64,000 nucleotides of DNA from Polyodon spathula (Eukaryota; Chordata; Actinopteri; Acipenseriformes; Polyodontidae), in contig NC_054541.1 of NCBI RefSeq assembly GCF_017654505.1, forward strand, positions 44,764,486 to 44,828,485. The letters run 5' to 3'. The translations under genes and the position numbers were made by a program. Shown here piece by piece: positions 1-14,094 of the stretch. The notes under the pieces are model-generated. The model searched no databases. It was given only the letters and a program-made list of their open reading frames with translations, and had not been told where the DNA came from. The first letter of the stretch is position 1, and every line of letters starts with the position of its first letter.

Positions 1-137
1 AGAATGGTGAGGCCAATATCAGAAGGCCTCAGCTGACTTTAGGGGTTTGGAGTACTAACTTCTAATGATATACCACTTTGGAGATAGCTTCTTGCAGGTT
101 AGACTTGCCAAATACTGTAAGTTCTCATGTCTTTGAG

Positions 138-290
138 CAGGGGTCCTTGAGGCCCTGAGTCCTCCTGGTATTTGTTCCATCTGTACCCTCAATTATCTAA
201 TTGGACCAATTTAATTTCCTTCATCAGTTAATTAATTACTGACACCTGGAGGTCTCCGGAGCTTCCCTGCAAGATTAACGTTCTCTGCTT
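138..290. mobile_element. Diverged hAT-type MITE (relative of the 49.65-kb copy)
   Basis: It starts with CAGGGGT and then matches the internal sequence of the better-preserved element at 49652-49845: CCTCCTGG, TTCCA.CTGTACCCT.AATTA and AATTGGACCAATT. The right terminus is degraded and its boundary is approximate. Confidence 0.5.
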
Positions 291-727
291 CCAGTGCTCG
301 GCTTTGTGGGGAAATAACTCACGTTATTAAAGAATACCAATTCAGACATATGAATACATCTGAAACTGCAAGATACTGTAAATTAATGAACATATAACAA
401 TTCTGTTAATACATTATATGCATTTCTGATTACCTGAAAAAGGGTCATCCAAATTATATATTGCATTCCCAATTAAAAAGAATTGGTCTGAGCTTGATAA
501 TCTCTTTTGCCTTTTTTTTTTGCAAAAGGAAAACACAATTAATGTATTATTAATATTGACTCATTATATTAAGTTAAGTTCATAATTGTATTAATAAAAG
601 AGCAGTTTACATGTAATCTGACTAGTTATCTCTACAGTACAATACATCATAATCACTGCATATTTATTAGGAAAGAATGACTTGTTAATGAATCACTCCT
701 CTTTTTCACTTTGTAATTACAGCTTAC

Positions 728-1030
728 CTAAGACCATCGTCATATACTGCTCTTCAACCCCCGCCTCCAGGAGTAATGGAGGAACATATGTAATCCCAGC
801 TGCCACACAGATCTCCAGGCCACAGGTCAGGAAATTTAGCAAGACAAGATGCCACTGCAAGTTGCATTGAAGCATATTTAGAATATTCTTTTCCCTGGCA
901 GCTGCTACTGGGAATTCGGAAGACCATATGGTGCTTTCAGCGTTCCGGTACTTTTTGGCCGAGACACTAGTAAAGCAGTGATTTTTCTTATTGATCCTGA
1001 TAGCTTCATCCTCGAAATGGCATGCTGATA
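728..1030 (-). CDS. slc45a3: SLC45A3 (prostein) first coding exon, 5' end of gene only
   Basis: On the minus strand an acceptor (AG at 1032-1031) opens an exon that ends at 728 with a GTAAGC donor. The first in-frame ATG is at 875-873. From it the exon reads a short N-terminus and then the first membrane segment, with the blocks GLEICVAAGITYVPPLLLEA and GVEEQYMTMVLG. These match the TM1/loop signature of SLC45A3, a member of the SLC45 sugar/proton symporter group of the major facilitator superfamily. The exon ends in phase 1 within the Gly of MVLG, and the next exon would lie left of base 1. The reading frame is open upstream of the ATG back to the acceptor, so the start is inferred. The N-terminus before TM1 looks about eight residues shorter than in mammals. 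Other SLC45 members are less likely because the PPLLLE..GVEE..MTMVLG block is typical of A3. Confidence 0.8.
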
Positions 1031-1157
1031 CTGAAATTCACAAAAAAAGGAAGAGACAAGATAAGTTCAGGACAATACCTTTCTATCCAACCAATTCTAC
1101 TTCACAAATAGCAAGTCTACTTACAAGTTGAGTCATTGGAAGATACTGTATCTACCA

Positions 1158-1664
1158 CAGGGTTCTCCCCAGGAATTATGTATAGTTGGGTGGCAAAGCA
1201 TTATAGCCAGGAGCACTTTTAACAGAAAAATAAAATTGCCTTACCTTAAATATATAATAAGGCAAATAATTTGAATAATGTTTTTTCAAATACATTTCTT
1301 AACTATATCAGGTTGCTCTTTTTCATCATCCATTTCGGTTTGGTCATTTCCGCATTCTTTGTCACTTTTTTCTTTGAAAATAATCACTTATTTTTTTAGC
1401 AGTCATTTGAATGTTTCAGCCTCTCAAAGTGCTTAAAATGGAAAACCCACCCCCTTCAACTCTGATTGGTTAAATGTAGTGTCAAGACACAACACAACAG
1501 TAATGTGGTTCAAAAAAATTTTTTCACCCAGCATGTGCAGCTGATCTAGTCTACTAGCACTGCAATCAATCCTTATCGGTACAGGCACTGGGTTTTTCAG
1601 CCCGGCAGCGACAGCCACTTAGTCAGGTGGCCTGCCCTGCTGAAAAAGCCTGGGGAGAACCCTG
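1158..1664. mobile_element. 507-bp element with perfect 16-bp terminal inverted repeats
   Basis: CAGGGTTCTCCCCAGG at 1158-1173 is exactly inverted at 1649-1664. The inside has no coding potential. The CAGGG terminus suggests a hAT-like non-autonomous element. The flanks share CTACC but not at exactly mirrored positions, so the target duplication is unproven. Confidence 0.6.
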
Positions 1665-3921
1665 CTACCTGATCCAGATTAGCAAGTCATTTGTTTTTTT
1701 AGAGAAGCAGAAAAATACCAATCAAACAATCTGATATATACTGGATTCATATGTCTGAAATAACAATGGGTGAAGCAGAAAGTCCAGTTTAGAATTGAAA
1801 TGCTTTGTAAAGTTAAAAAAAAACAAAAAAAACCAGCATCCTAAATTACAGTATTGGGAACATTCTGATGATTTCTGAAATGCAATGCACAACATGGAAT
1901 GAAGTCTTAAAATTAATCAAAACAGATCGAAACGTTCCATTTGCAATGACATGACAATGGAGAGTGTAGCTTGGTACCCATCCACTCTCAACATGTGTAA
2001 AATAACTGCTAGAAAAATAAAGAGATATTCTATCCCGCGATAATTCAGGAATGTGGTTAATCACAGTTAAGCAATGTTTACAGTAAATTGTACACATTAT
2101 ATTTTACTCTATAACAGCCCTTCACTAATTCACTGTTTTCATACACAAGTCATCAAATAAAAAGGATATCAATATGAATATTCCCTCAGATACAAAAATA
2201 CAGTTTAGCTGACTTACATAAAACGCTGCTAACTACTGCCATTTCGAACACTTAAAACCTTTTTTTTTAAACGGTACTTCACCCTTGAGGCCAGGGTGTT
2301 ACTTATCACTGGAACTATTTTTTTGTAAAAGTCACACTGCACATGAAATAAAGCACCTAAACCATATAGGCTAAGCTTTTATTGTTGGAAGTTCAGAGGA
2401 CAAGAATGATTCATCCTGTAATTTGCGGTTTGGCCAGTCTGCAGCATGTCAATTTGTGCTCCATTCTCTTTTTCTGCTTTGTGCTTGTCCGTGACAAGAG
2501 CTCATATCAGAAAGAGGCTTTTCATTGTTCTGGGATAATCAGTCCATCAATGGATTTTCCCCCTGGCATGTTCTTTTTTCTCTCAAGAAACATCAGTAGT
2601 TTGTACATTTTGAATTCCTATTGATTTTGGAAACTTCAAACAGTAAATTTGACCCATTTAGAAACTTGTGTCAACTGCTTAGGTTGCATCTATTCTTCAA
2701 AAAAATGTATATATTTAGAGTATTGCAGTAATTTAATTGGTAATGCCGGATTTGAGTAATTTATAAATTTGTGATCCAACTATTTGGGTTGTATCTTTCT
2801 TCTTAGCAGTTCTCTGGTTGTTTTGCAAAAAAAATAAAAATACTCTAGTTACAGTAGTAAAATTTATGATCTAACCGCTTATAAATAACAATCTGGGCCA
2901 TGGTTATATCTGACCTTCTACCAAGTTTCTGGTTGTTTTGTGAAACTGACTATGTGGACAATCAGTCATGTGCGTGCTAAATGTAGCTTATTTTACCCAA
3001 TCCCCAACTTCAGCCTGTATCATAAGCAAGGAAATGCTATTGTCATTTCTGAAACAACTTCAGGAATTCCAGCAGGCAGACTGCATTTGCAGAGGATTAA
3101 GTGATGACTGATGACCTCCAGTAGGTAGACATGCCTGGTATGTTCATTAATGTCAGACGCTAACCGCGGAGACACGTTGTCATCTGGATAATCAAAGACA
3201 TTCTTTAATTACTTTAAGTAGTCCCATGACTATAATGACTCAATGCTGGGAAGGAACACATCGCTTGCATGTACCCAGTATCAACCACATGCACGTTTGA
3301 TATTTCAGTATTCTGTGTTCAGGCAATATGATGGCAGTCTGAAATCACTATCTGTTTGTATCAAAGGAAAGGTATAGCACATAATGCTCATTTTACCTGG
3401 AATGAAAAGTACAGTGCAACCTCTTTACAAAATTCTTTGACAGACTTTTCTAGTAGAGGTCTTTTGCATTTATTCTAATGAATTCAGCTATACACTTGAT
3501 TGATGATATAAGTTTCTTTTAGTATTACTACATAGATGAAATACCTCTTCATAACTCAGCAATCAGGAGCCATAGTTAATAGACTGCACTGTTCCACCAT
3601 AAAATGAAAATGCAATGCTTGTGAAATGGCATCATGGGAGCAATGTCCATACCACCTTATAAAAGGCAGCCATCTTAGCACTGTATCAATTAAATTAGAA
3701 ATGATATGCCCATAATATACTGTAAACTTGTGACATGCAATACAGCAAAACCTCTATTACCCAAATTAATTGGGACTCTGGGGTGTTTGGGACTTTGCAG
3801 AATAACAAAGGGGTTTGTAAAATGTAAGTTGGTATTAATTCAATTCATAAAAATATTGATGGTTAGTCTTAATCACAGCTTATGACATGAGTAGAAAATC
3901 TAGGCTTGCGTGCTTTATAAT

Positions 3922-4062
3922 ACACACCCCACACACACACACGCATGTACGCACGCACGCACGCACGTACACACACACACACCCCACACCCACACCCACG
4001 CACGCACGCACCCCACACCCACACCCACGCACACACAACACAAACACACACACATACACACT
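3922..4062. repeat. Compound CA / CACG / CCCACA microsatellite
   Basis: Alternating ACAC, ACGC and ACACCC units run over about 140 bases. Long overlapping frames in this tract on both strands are low-complexity artefacts, not genes. Confidence 0.95.
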
Positions 4063-4482
4063 CCCTTGCACTTTTGCAAGGTTACAGTACAATTATACTG
4101 AAGTGATGCTCAACTGCAAAGATTTCAGACAACGAGGCACCAGCTGTACAGTTTACAGTTTATATCAAGCATCTCCTGACATATCATGGGATCTGCAAGA
4201 CAAGCTGCTTTGAAGGACATCTTTAACAATCTGTCTCAGATTTCATAACCAATGTCAATGAATTGAAAGCATGCATGCAATAATTAATGGTATTACAGTC
4301 TCCCCCACCATTCAAACCAAGTTTTCAGTTAAGTCCAATTTTATTTCAGATTTCACTTTTTAGGATTTAATAAGGGATAGGCAAACCAGAAATAAGTAAC
4401 TCACACAATAAATGAAGGGGTTTGTAAATATACCATGACCCAGTTGGCTTGTTTCACTCACAATTTTTTTGTGAATTTTTTT

Positions 4483-4484
4483 AA

Positions 4485-4540
<56 letters not shown>
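4483..4540. repeat. (TA)n microsatellite
   Basis: An almost pure TA dinucleotide run with a single TTA interruption near its start. Confidence 0.95.
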
Positions 4541-4544
<4 letters not shown>

Positions 4545-7500
4545 CTCGGCTGGATGACTCAAAAAGCCATTGCAGAGAAACAAAGTTTGGAATGTGGAGG
4601 CCCCAAGCAATTGGGCAAAACCTGCAAGAGCTCCTGGCAATGCGTTGTTGATGCTCAAAAGTGTTAATAATGCATCTGATCAGTGTGAAGGTGCTGACCA
4701 GTACTACACTGACTCAAGATTGAAAGTTGCTCCATCTTGTGAGAAATAGCACAGCAGTTGTAGTTGGCATTTTACCTAGGATACAACCAATTTACTCACA
4801 ATAACAACTTTGAGATTTATTGAAGAACCATTTTGTGAACTACAATGAGCTTATGGTCATGTATCACAATACAAATGATACATACTCTAGTATGATACGC
4901 TACCCAATGAATCGATACACCCCTACATATAAATAGTCCCCCTTAACAGTAATAAAAAATATGTTGGTTTGTTGTTTTTATTAGTTCCCTTTTGTTTTTA
5001 ATTTGGGATTTACACATTTTTCAAGTCCGGTGCTACTGAAAATGTATTTATATTGCTTCTTCCTGGTACCTCTTAACTTCCTGTGCTTGAGGTCACTTTG
5101 TATGACTGCATCTTAACCTTTGGAGAGATCCTGACCCACATCTACAGGAAGGGATTTGGTACCAGGGTGTAGCAGCACATGAATGTATAAAAATCTATAG
5201 TAGCCAAGAACAAAAATAACTTCAGCACAAGAAACAAGGCATTAGTGATAAAAATGCATTTTAAAGCATTGAGACCTTTGAGACCTTGTCAAAGACAAAT
5301 TCCAAGGACTGCAGAAATCTCATAAACAAAGGATGAAGTTAATGTTACAACAAATGGAGTCTGTCATGAGGCTTTCCAATGAAAATCAGTTGGATTCCTG
5401 ATTTTCTGAATTGACGACGAAGAGTTAAACTATAGCAATCAATCTATGAAAAGCCAGCCCTTCAAGAGCTTTTCACACCCTTCATATCCCATCTCATCAA
5501 CCCATAGACGCACTGAAAAGAGCCCATCGGGGAATCCTTAACGTTCCCTTGGTCAGACACTGTGCAACAAAGCCACCCTCCCCCTTGCCCAGTCTGAGCC
5601 ATTCGTAGCAGTGCAGCTGCAGTGCATTCTAAAAAGACTCTACAATCAAGTGCTGCAGTCAATTGTCAATCATATATTTCTTTGCAACATAAGATTACTC
5701 TCCACCAGCAATTCACCCTGGGGCTCCTCGAGGCACCAGTCTCAGATGCTGTTTTCCCAGGGAACTGTAAGGAATGGGAACAGCTTTATAGGTGTGTATA
5801 TATACAGAACTGAACCCCTCTATCAAATGATTCCCATTTATTTGAAAACTTTAGGCAGAAAGGTACTGTAAGTTTTTGTTTGATAATGCTTAGAAATGCT
5901 TCAAATATACTATAACCTGCAGCAATGAAGTCAGTCTGAACTACATCACACTACACACATCAAGTAATTAGATATCATGTTTCATCTGTTTCATTTAAGT
6001 ATAAAATACAAGCAAAGAACCAATAATAATACTGATAGTTAATTTCTGTTTTACTATGTTCAAGAACACACTAAATTCAAATCAATCACAGCTATATATT
6101 CCTCATGTGATCACACATTTTTTCATTAATTAAAAAATAGACTCAGCAAGGGTAATTCCATACAAAGAAAAAAAAACAAAAAAATGTTTGTTCTATTATG
6201 TAGGAATTGAAACATTGACAAGCAAGTACTTTCAGGAAACCTATAATTTATCTACCTGCTATAGCAATTTGCTTTCACGTATCTTTTAAGAGTTGAAAAC
6301 AGTTTTAACGGCCCAACAAGCGCTACAAAATAAGCTTTGTACCAGTATGTAACCCAATACATTTGGCTATCCAGGTCTCTCAATGAAGCTATCATTAACA
6401 TTGGTTACTCTGACGAGGCTGATCCTGATGTGTGGATCACTGCAGCATCTAATCAATTGTTCTGCAATGACATCAGCAAAGCAAGACTATTTTTTAACAA
6501 CTATCCAGCTAAAGCTATCGGTTACTCTTGGCTCAGTTTTAACAGCTGCTACAAGGCACTGTACAGGCTGCCCAAAAAGCATATCTCATTAACTTTTAAG
6601 ACAATAAAACAAACAGGACATCTGCAATGTATGATAAGAGCAAAGACTGTACCTGTGCTTGAAATTCCTGACAGCTCAGACAGAACCCAACAAGCCCGTT
6701 GTGTGATCTCAAGCAGTGGAGCAGCAATATGTATATCCCTGCCCTGCCTAAACTGCCACAGCTCCCCTGGGCTTCTGCACAACCTGAGCAGCCCTGACAT
6801 CTAACACTCTGCTCAGTTGTGTTTTCTGGGTCATTCATCCCTTGCTGTAGCAGCGGTAGCAGCAACACTTGTAATAAGCCACTATTATAACTGCAGTTAC
6901 AGTTTGTGAAGAGGGCTCAATTTTGCCTGCTTTTTACAATGTGTGTGGACAGATGCTAAAAGATAAGATGAGGATGATGCTTGGGTTTAAATTCTTTCTA
7001 AAGGTTAATGGTGAGTGATGGGCTGGAGGGAATTAGGAAGCAGATATATAATCCATGAAGCTTGCAGACTTTAAAAGCAGTGCTGTGTTTTGGTTGCAGG
7101 GAATAACGTCACACTAGGGGTCAGCTGAGCTGTCACATTGAAACTTGTACAGTTACAGTGCAAGTCAGTTTATTGCATTATAAAAAAGATCTTTCTGCGT
7201 GGCCAGCCTAAAGTCACAATCCCATTAAATGTTTTAAATCCTAAAACCGAACGCTCACACACAGACACAGCCCTCTCTGTGTGAAAACACAGCGCACTTG
7301 AAGAATTCTACTCTCCTGAGATACTGAAAGCCTGTCAAGCTGGTTCTGGGCTTCTAACACAGGCCAATCTGTAACAAAGAACAAATTCATATCAATGCTG
7401 CTTCAAACCCCCCTCCTCCACACAACCCCCAAAACCCTATACAATCATCCCTGACCTGGTATCATGTTTAACTGCTTTGCAGAAACACTCCCCCTTCATC

Positions 7501-9255
7501 CCCCTTCAGCTCATTATCAAAGACCGTGAAACTGGAGCTTTTATGAACTCCATCACAAGCCTATTGAAATACACTCTGCAATAACCAAACTGTTCCCTCC
7601 TTGCACCAAATCAAGTCCTAACAGGGTCTAATTCTAATTCAATAAAGAGGACGATCCACAAGTTTTCTGATGCACCGGTAAATTAATTAAAGCTCAGGCC
7701 ACAGCATCAAAGTGTGCTGCCATTTAAAGAAAGCACTTAGTAAGCCTAGGCAAATCAATACAGATACGCTTAGCTACTGCTTTCAACGCTTGAGAAGAGA
7801 GTGTTCTAAGCTCATTCTGGATGAGTTACAGCTCTAACACCAGACTTTAAAAGATGTCAGTGTTCAAAATATAATCCAGTGCAGGCCAGCTGAGATCATT
7901 TCATTTTGCTTCTTCACATGGGACCGAAACACAAGGCCAAGGTCACATAGTAAAACAAAGGGTCAACGTGAATTTAGGGCACCTTTGCTGAAGTGTCACA
8001 ACTGACTAAAATGGGCACCATCCACCACAAGGAGGGTTTCTATTATAGGGAGAACTTTCAAAACTGCAGAATGCAGCATTTTCAAAGAAATGTTCACTTC
8101 TTGATTCGTTGCTTCTTCATTTCAGTTTGAGTTTTTTTTTTTCACACCAGGAGCACAAAAAAGCCAAGTGATGGTCTAAATACCCTGTAGAATAGCATCT
8201 CATTACAAAACAGTTAAAGCAAAAACAAACAAGCGTTCTCAAGATAATAGCCCCTTTTACAGCTCAGTAAAGCTTAATAACACTCAGGTAGGCATTTATT
8301 AGAGAAAAGGCAGTATATGATAGGGCTTTAAATAATATTTGCTTGGCATTACAACAGCCAAGTGTTAGCAGTAGGCGTGTGCAAAATGTGATATTGATGC
8401 CGCAGACTTTAGTACCTGGGTGTTTACTCCAGACCTGTACAATAAAGAGTCTGCACACTTCTGGCCCATACCTTAATCAGATGATCTTTGGGATACATAC
8501 AATCTTATAGCCCAGTCGAGAGACTGCTCCTTTAACTTACCTAGCACGGTCCATATATCTTCTGTTCCTGAGCATCTCAAACAGAATGCTTTAACCACAT
8601 TACATTACAATAAAGTCCTCTAGATAAATGTAACTGTCTGATAACTTGCGCTCAAGTACTTCCTAACCAAGTTTCACAATTGGATAAGCAGTTCTATATT
8701 TTACATTCTAAATGTAAAACTCCAAGTGTGACATACGCACAGGTGCCTCCATTATATCCTTGCCTGGAATATGCATCTCCTGTGGGGCATAATTCTAAAC
8801 AATATTGTATTGAATAAAGAAGTTCAGTGCTTCCTGGTCACCACAACCTGTATCTAGAACAAAACTCATTTAAAACACTTCTATACCACATACCCTTTGC
8901 AAATTCTAATAGATTATTTATAAGTTCCTACCAAAAATAAATCAGTCAAGGGATATACAACCATGCAAGAAGGTTTCGGTTCAGTTAGAAGTAGTTCAGG
9001 AGCATTAACCACTCAAAAGTGTTGAAATGCTGCCTGAGGGCACTCAAAACAGTGGACTATTTGACAGAGTCTGCACTTGTTGCTGGTTGCTTACTTATGC
9101 AACCACACAACCCATCCTTACCAAAACTGATGAACTACAACAACTGAGTATCTGCACAACTCATTTGGACTGAAACGTATCAGCTTTGGCTGGAATTTTA
9201 AATGTGGCTTAAGGGCAATTACGTGGACACATTCATGCAATGGCACCCTCGGACC

Positions 9256-9340
9256 AGCCAGGTGGCATAACGGTTAGCAAACATGCCTCTGGATTACTGG
9301 GTCATGTGTTCGATCCCTGAGCTGTCTGCATACCTCCTTG
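9256..9340 (+). mobile_element. tRNA-derived SINE head
   Basis: The stretch GGTGGCATAACGGTTAGC resembles a pol III A box, and TGTTCGATCCC at about 9307 resembles a B box, at tRNA-like spacing. The body beyond this could not be delimited. Confidence 0.45.
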
Positions 9341-10516
9341 TTAAACACAAGACAAGCAAGGCAGTGCTGCAGTCCAGGCTTTTCGACAGTTTCACACCCC
9401 AATGCGTTCTAGTAAGTGTAATCCTGCTGTGAAAGGTACCTGAGACAGGTAAAACGTACCAGAATGCATTGCAATGCAAGTTCAAAGGCTGAACTGTCCC
9501 AAGTATGGTAACCCTAATCAGAGACCTCCTACTCAATGTGTCTGAACTGAGAGAGACAGGTGGAAAACAAGGATAGCATTGCTGCTTGCTGACACCACTT
9601 ACTAAAATAACAAAGTATCTATCAAAATAATAATAATAATAATAATAATAATTCTTAAGTGAACAACACAGGTATGCACTATTGTCAAGTTTTCAATTTT
9701 TTAAAGACAATCCCAACTGCTGTACTGTTGTAATATGTAACTATTTATAAATGCAGAACTGGCACACAGTGTCTGTAGGCTGAAATTAAGAAGAAAAGAA
9801 AATTAATACAATTGTTTTCTTAATGGACAGCCAAGTAGCTTAACTAACTGTTTAAGGGCATGCAATCACGTTTTTGTGTTTTTTTTTTTTTTTACAGTAA
9901 ATCATTCCGAGGCAAACAAGACCTATTGCTAAAACTATAGTTTCAATGAATAGCCTCTAAATTGAATTCATGCGCGTGTTAGAATTCAGCATTCAATCAT
10001 GCACTTATGAGAAGTTATAAACACTCTCGAAACATCGCTCCAGCGGCACCTCCCCCACAACTACCAAGTGTCAAAACAGCAGGGGGTCAACCAGCGCCAA
10101 TGAGCAGCGCTTAACACAGCCGAGTCTAAATGCTTTTTTTTTCCAGAAACACTGTTTTATCATCTATTATTACAGTAATAACAACCCACAGTTGTCGTTA
10201 TCCTGGAAGTTAGTCTAAATTCACCGTACTCCCTAAAAAACAATTACATTGTCCAAAACTACGGAACAGAACACAAATTTAACATCAACGGTAAACTGAT
10301 GCGATGTGTTTTTCCATAGGCTACATGTTACGTATCTCTTTTGCAACCGTGCCGAGCACACAATAACGCTGTGGACTACAGCTATGTTGCGGGAAGCGGA
10401 AGCTATTACAACAGATACACTGGTTAATTATTTACTTTTATTCATGTTTTAAACTGTAGTTATTTACCGCAAACAATAGTTTTAATCTCAGTTCAAGTAC
10501 ATTCATTATGTATTAC

Positions 10517-10640
10517 CTTGTGTTGGTTTTGGGAATCCATGCAGCTCAAGTTGTTCACTTTCCTCTGTTCTGTCTGAACAACTTGTGGGAAGGTCCTAGA
10601 ATGACGTGGAAAGATTCACGGTATGAAAGACCCAGCAGGA
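10517..10640 (-). other. Possible non-coding first exon (minus strand), perhaps 5'UTR of SLC45A3
   Basis: On the minus strand a segment ends at 10517 with CACAAG followed by GTAATAC, an acceptable donor. It contains one late ATG and no conserved peptide. SLC45A3 in mammals has a distant non-coding first exon, and this gene's coding exon at 1030 begins with an acceptor, so this is a candidate. The 5' limit given is arbitrary. Support is only a splice-site match and position. Confidence 0.2.
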
Positions 10641-10859
10641 ACACGGATAGAAGTCATAAAGAGAAACACTGATTTCTTTCTTTCTTTTTTTAATAACCAC
10701 ATTGATAGAAAGTAACGCGACGTTTACAGTAACGTGTAAGTTAAATGTCGGAAAGCTGTGTGGCAGTGTTTATAGTTATAGAAACCCCCCGCCCGTTGTC
10801 TGTTGTCAACAGTAAGTTCAGTCACATTAACAGTGCGTGCGTGTGTGTGTGTTAATATT

Positions 10860-10906
<47 letters not shown>

Positions 10907-10929
10907 ATATATATATAATAATATATATG
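10860..10929. repeat. (TA)n tract after a short (GT)n run
   Basis: A GTGCGTGTGT run at about 10838-10852 leads into imperfect TA repeats with TATTATAT interruptions, which can form cruciforms. Confidence 0.9.
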
Positions 10930-11289
10930 CAAGTTATATCAGATATCTGTGAAAGGGTCCTCAACAACCTCAGGTTCCTCAGGAGTTGTTGCGTTCCAGT
11001 GAGTCTGTCCCACTGACTCTTGTAGTGACTGGTGCTCCACAGGTCCTCGCCATTCTACATTGTGCTGGTCGTGAAGCCAATAGTCGTATTTATTAATAAG
11101 TAACTAGCCACAGAGAGGATAATCAGAGTGGTACTGTGAATTAAGATGAACGTTGAATAAAGCCTCCCCTCCCCCTACGGCTTCCAGCTGGGACTATGCA
11201 TTTTAGGGCTGTGCTGAAATTGTAAAAAACTGAATCTGGTCAGCTACAGTAATATTTTGTGAATGTATTATAAAAAGCTCTGCTTGTTG

Positions 11290-11372
<83 letters not shown>

Positions 11373-14090
11373 AACTATTTAGTGATATATTATTCACCAT
11401 ACATTTATAAACCCTACCAAAATATGTATGTGTATATATTTGATTTTCAGAGTCACATTTATACATATGCTATAATGGTCAAATGTACACAGACAAAACA
11501 GGTTTTTCTTTTTACACTGCAAGTCATCTATTATAGCAATTGTGTGACAAGTTCTATTGACTTTTTCTTTTTAAGGTCATTCATTTTTATTTTTAAAAAC
11601 TCAATTATGTGCCGTTTCAGCCTTCAGTGGAATATAGTATTTAGTGGCAGGGCTGTGCAGCAAATGGGAGTCTTTGTGACGTTTGTGCTGTTTCTTGATA
11701 TCACAAGATTAAAAGGTTTGGAAACCCAATGAAAGTGAATGGAAGGTAGATTCCACTGATACCAGTCTTCTGAGTGGGTACAATCAAAAGCTTTAATTAT
11801 ACTAGCAAGGGAGATTGTTGCCTTCAAGTAAAATGCATCCTCTAGTTATAGCTATTATGTAAAAACTGTTTTGGTTATTCCTTGTTTAAAGGTCTTGCTT
11901 TTTAATTGAATTTTGAACCACTTATTTGAATCCCTGGAAATAATTTATTGTAGGAAATGCCCATATTGTTTGTTTGAGCAGTTCCTAAAATTACTTGATT
12001 AGTGTTACCATTCAGGGACCTGAAATATTGCTTAAAGGAGTGATAACCAAGTATTTAATATTATGTAACATAATCATCACAGAGAATTGATTTAAAGAGT
12101 ATGGGGCTCATGTATATGGGTGATATTCAGAAACATCATAATTCTAAGGTTTCCTCCCTTAGAAAGAAGCTGGTTTAGATTCATCCACTGGAAAGGTCGA
12201 GTGGGTTGACAACATGTACATTTGAGTCCACTGCAGAGGGATTACTGAAATTACTAACTATTCTTACAGAAATATCAAAAGAAAACCCTATTATAATGAT
12301 AACTACAGGGTACATTGGGTATACAAGGAGTTGAAGATAAGGATGTGGTATTTCCTTTTTACGCTCCTTGACTTATTTAATTTTTTAAGTAATTTAAGTG
12401 CTGCTTCCACTTTGAGAATGACTTTAACTTAGTCTGTCATTTGGCTTGGCAACGGGCTGTTGTGCTGGTACTAGAATGGATTGCTGCAGTCTGTATTGGT
12501 TCATAAATGTTACAATGTGGTGATACTATATTTCCATTAAAGATCTTTTGCTTTGGAACCTGTTTGTTTAATTTGTGGTATATTTTTTTCCGTTGTCAAA
12601 TGGTTTGCCTCCATGACTTTGTCAAATACATAACTAAATACATTAATAAAATCAGAAATCGTCAGTAAATGTTTGTTATTTTGAATATTATACCCCGAAG
12701 AATGCTTTTTGTGTGAAAAATATCACCTTACATCAATGGAGTAATTTTTAAAGATTCATTCAACCATTCATTAAATTGTCCATAAAGCATTAAGTACAGT
12801 ATTTGTTCATGAAGATTGATTTAAGCTTAATAAACCATGTAGCCAAATATTTATAAACCCACGTCATACTGTATCATTGTCTAAGAACAACAGATTGAAT
12901 CTATATTTCAGTTTCTTATTAAATTTACAAATAATTCACAAGAAAATAATCCCATCAATGTTTCAAACTTTCCAGAACATAATCCAAAAAGACTTTCTAG
13001 TAAACCATCCTTTGAAAAAAATGCTCTATTCAAATGTAACCTGAACCATTGAACATCACATCTCATAAACCCAATTTAAATGTTTGCAGCATTGTGATGC
13101 TCCAGTAATATATACAAATACAGAAATATGGTGTATATAATGTGACTCATCAAACTCTTGCACCGAAAAAAGCTCTTCCCATGACCTGCAGGCTCCCACA
13201 TCTAGCAGGGCTACGCACAACCTAAAAATCACAGAGTAACAGCTTTCGTCTTCTCTTTACTGTAATACACTTGTCCCAGAGTTATCACATAGCTGTACGT
13301 CAACCAGTATGTCCGAATAGCCATTTGGGTCAACAAAAAACAGATAGAGTTAGGAGCCAACAGAGACTGTCAAATTTTCCAAATTATGTAGTGTTTACAT
13401 TACCACTGTGATACTTTCACAACATACTTTTTCAGTACATTGGTGTGCTTTTTATTTGAACTTCTTCTTGTATAAAAAAAACCCTAAGTGCAAACAAGTG
13501 AAGACAGATTTGTCAGTACATTGGTTATCCCATCATATATTTGTACCATGGCGCAACTGAGAATTCTGGGGTCTAATCAATGTGTCAACATGTCCACTCT
13601 TCCAGAAAGTGGATGCAACAGGTCTCACTGTAGTTTGTCTCAGTACTCCCAAGGCTAGAAAAGAGCAAAAATCTTGATGTCGATCATTTACTGTCTCCAC
13701 CTGCCAAGTTTCATTCCTCTGCAGTGAAGGGTTTTTATCTACATCAGTACTGCTAAGTGGCCAACTGATTTACTGTATAACTAGCCTGTCCAATTCCTAG
13801 GAGAGCTTTCATAGTAACATTTACATGAGAATAGCTTCAGCATAAATGTGGCTTTCACTGCTAAACACAAAAACGTCACGTCTGTAAACCCAATATCCCA
13901 TGAACGTGAAGTATTTAGTGACATGATTTCATTCCATATTGGATCTCTTCACCAGCAGTGAATTGCCTAAACTGCTTCATCAGTAATTGTATGTGAAGCC
14001 AATCACAGCTCTTATCATCTGGTAATGTCCTACCAGTTCAGATTGATAAGCTAAAAGAACAAAGCCGGCGTGTTAATAATTATAAAAGGA
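10930..14090. other. Gene-free stretch
   Basis: Apart from the microsatellite at 11.3 kb, I find no recognisable exon, RNA gene or repeat family here. Open frames (for example 11382-11732 plus) are AT-rich and lack motifs. Confidence 0.45.
11290..11373. repeat. (TA)n(CA)n compound microsatellite
   Basis: About 59 bases of TA repeat run straight into about 25 bases of CA repeat. Confidence 0.95.
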
Positions 14091-14094
14091 AAAG

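Larger units (their letters stand above)
1665..9255. other. Gene-free stretch with microsatellites
   Basis: I see no exon with conserved protein content on either strand. The longest open frame (6337-6804, plus) has no recognisable motif. Contents are AT-rich unique-looking sequence, the CA/CACG tract at 3.92-4.06 kb and the TA tract at 4.48-4.54 kb. If the 10.5-kb exon is real, this would be intron 1 of SLC45A3. Confidence 0.5.

Noticed and set aside
3869..4213. Overlapping frames on both strands rich in His/Thr or Cys/Val
   Set aside because: They are translations of the CA/CACG microsatellite.
4860..4930. Possible degraded hAT terminus (TATCGATTCATT / GATACACCCC)
   Set aside because: Short resemblance only, with no paired end.
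6337..6804. 155-codon plus-strand frame
   Set aside because: It has no recognisable motif, no splice context and overlapping frames on the other strand. Chance length in moderately GC sequence is the simpler reading.
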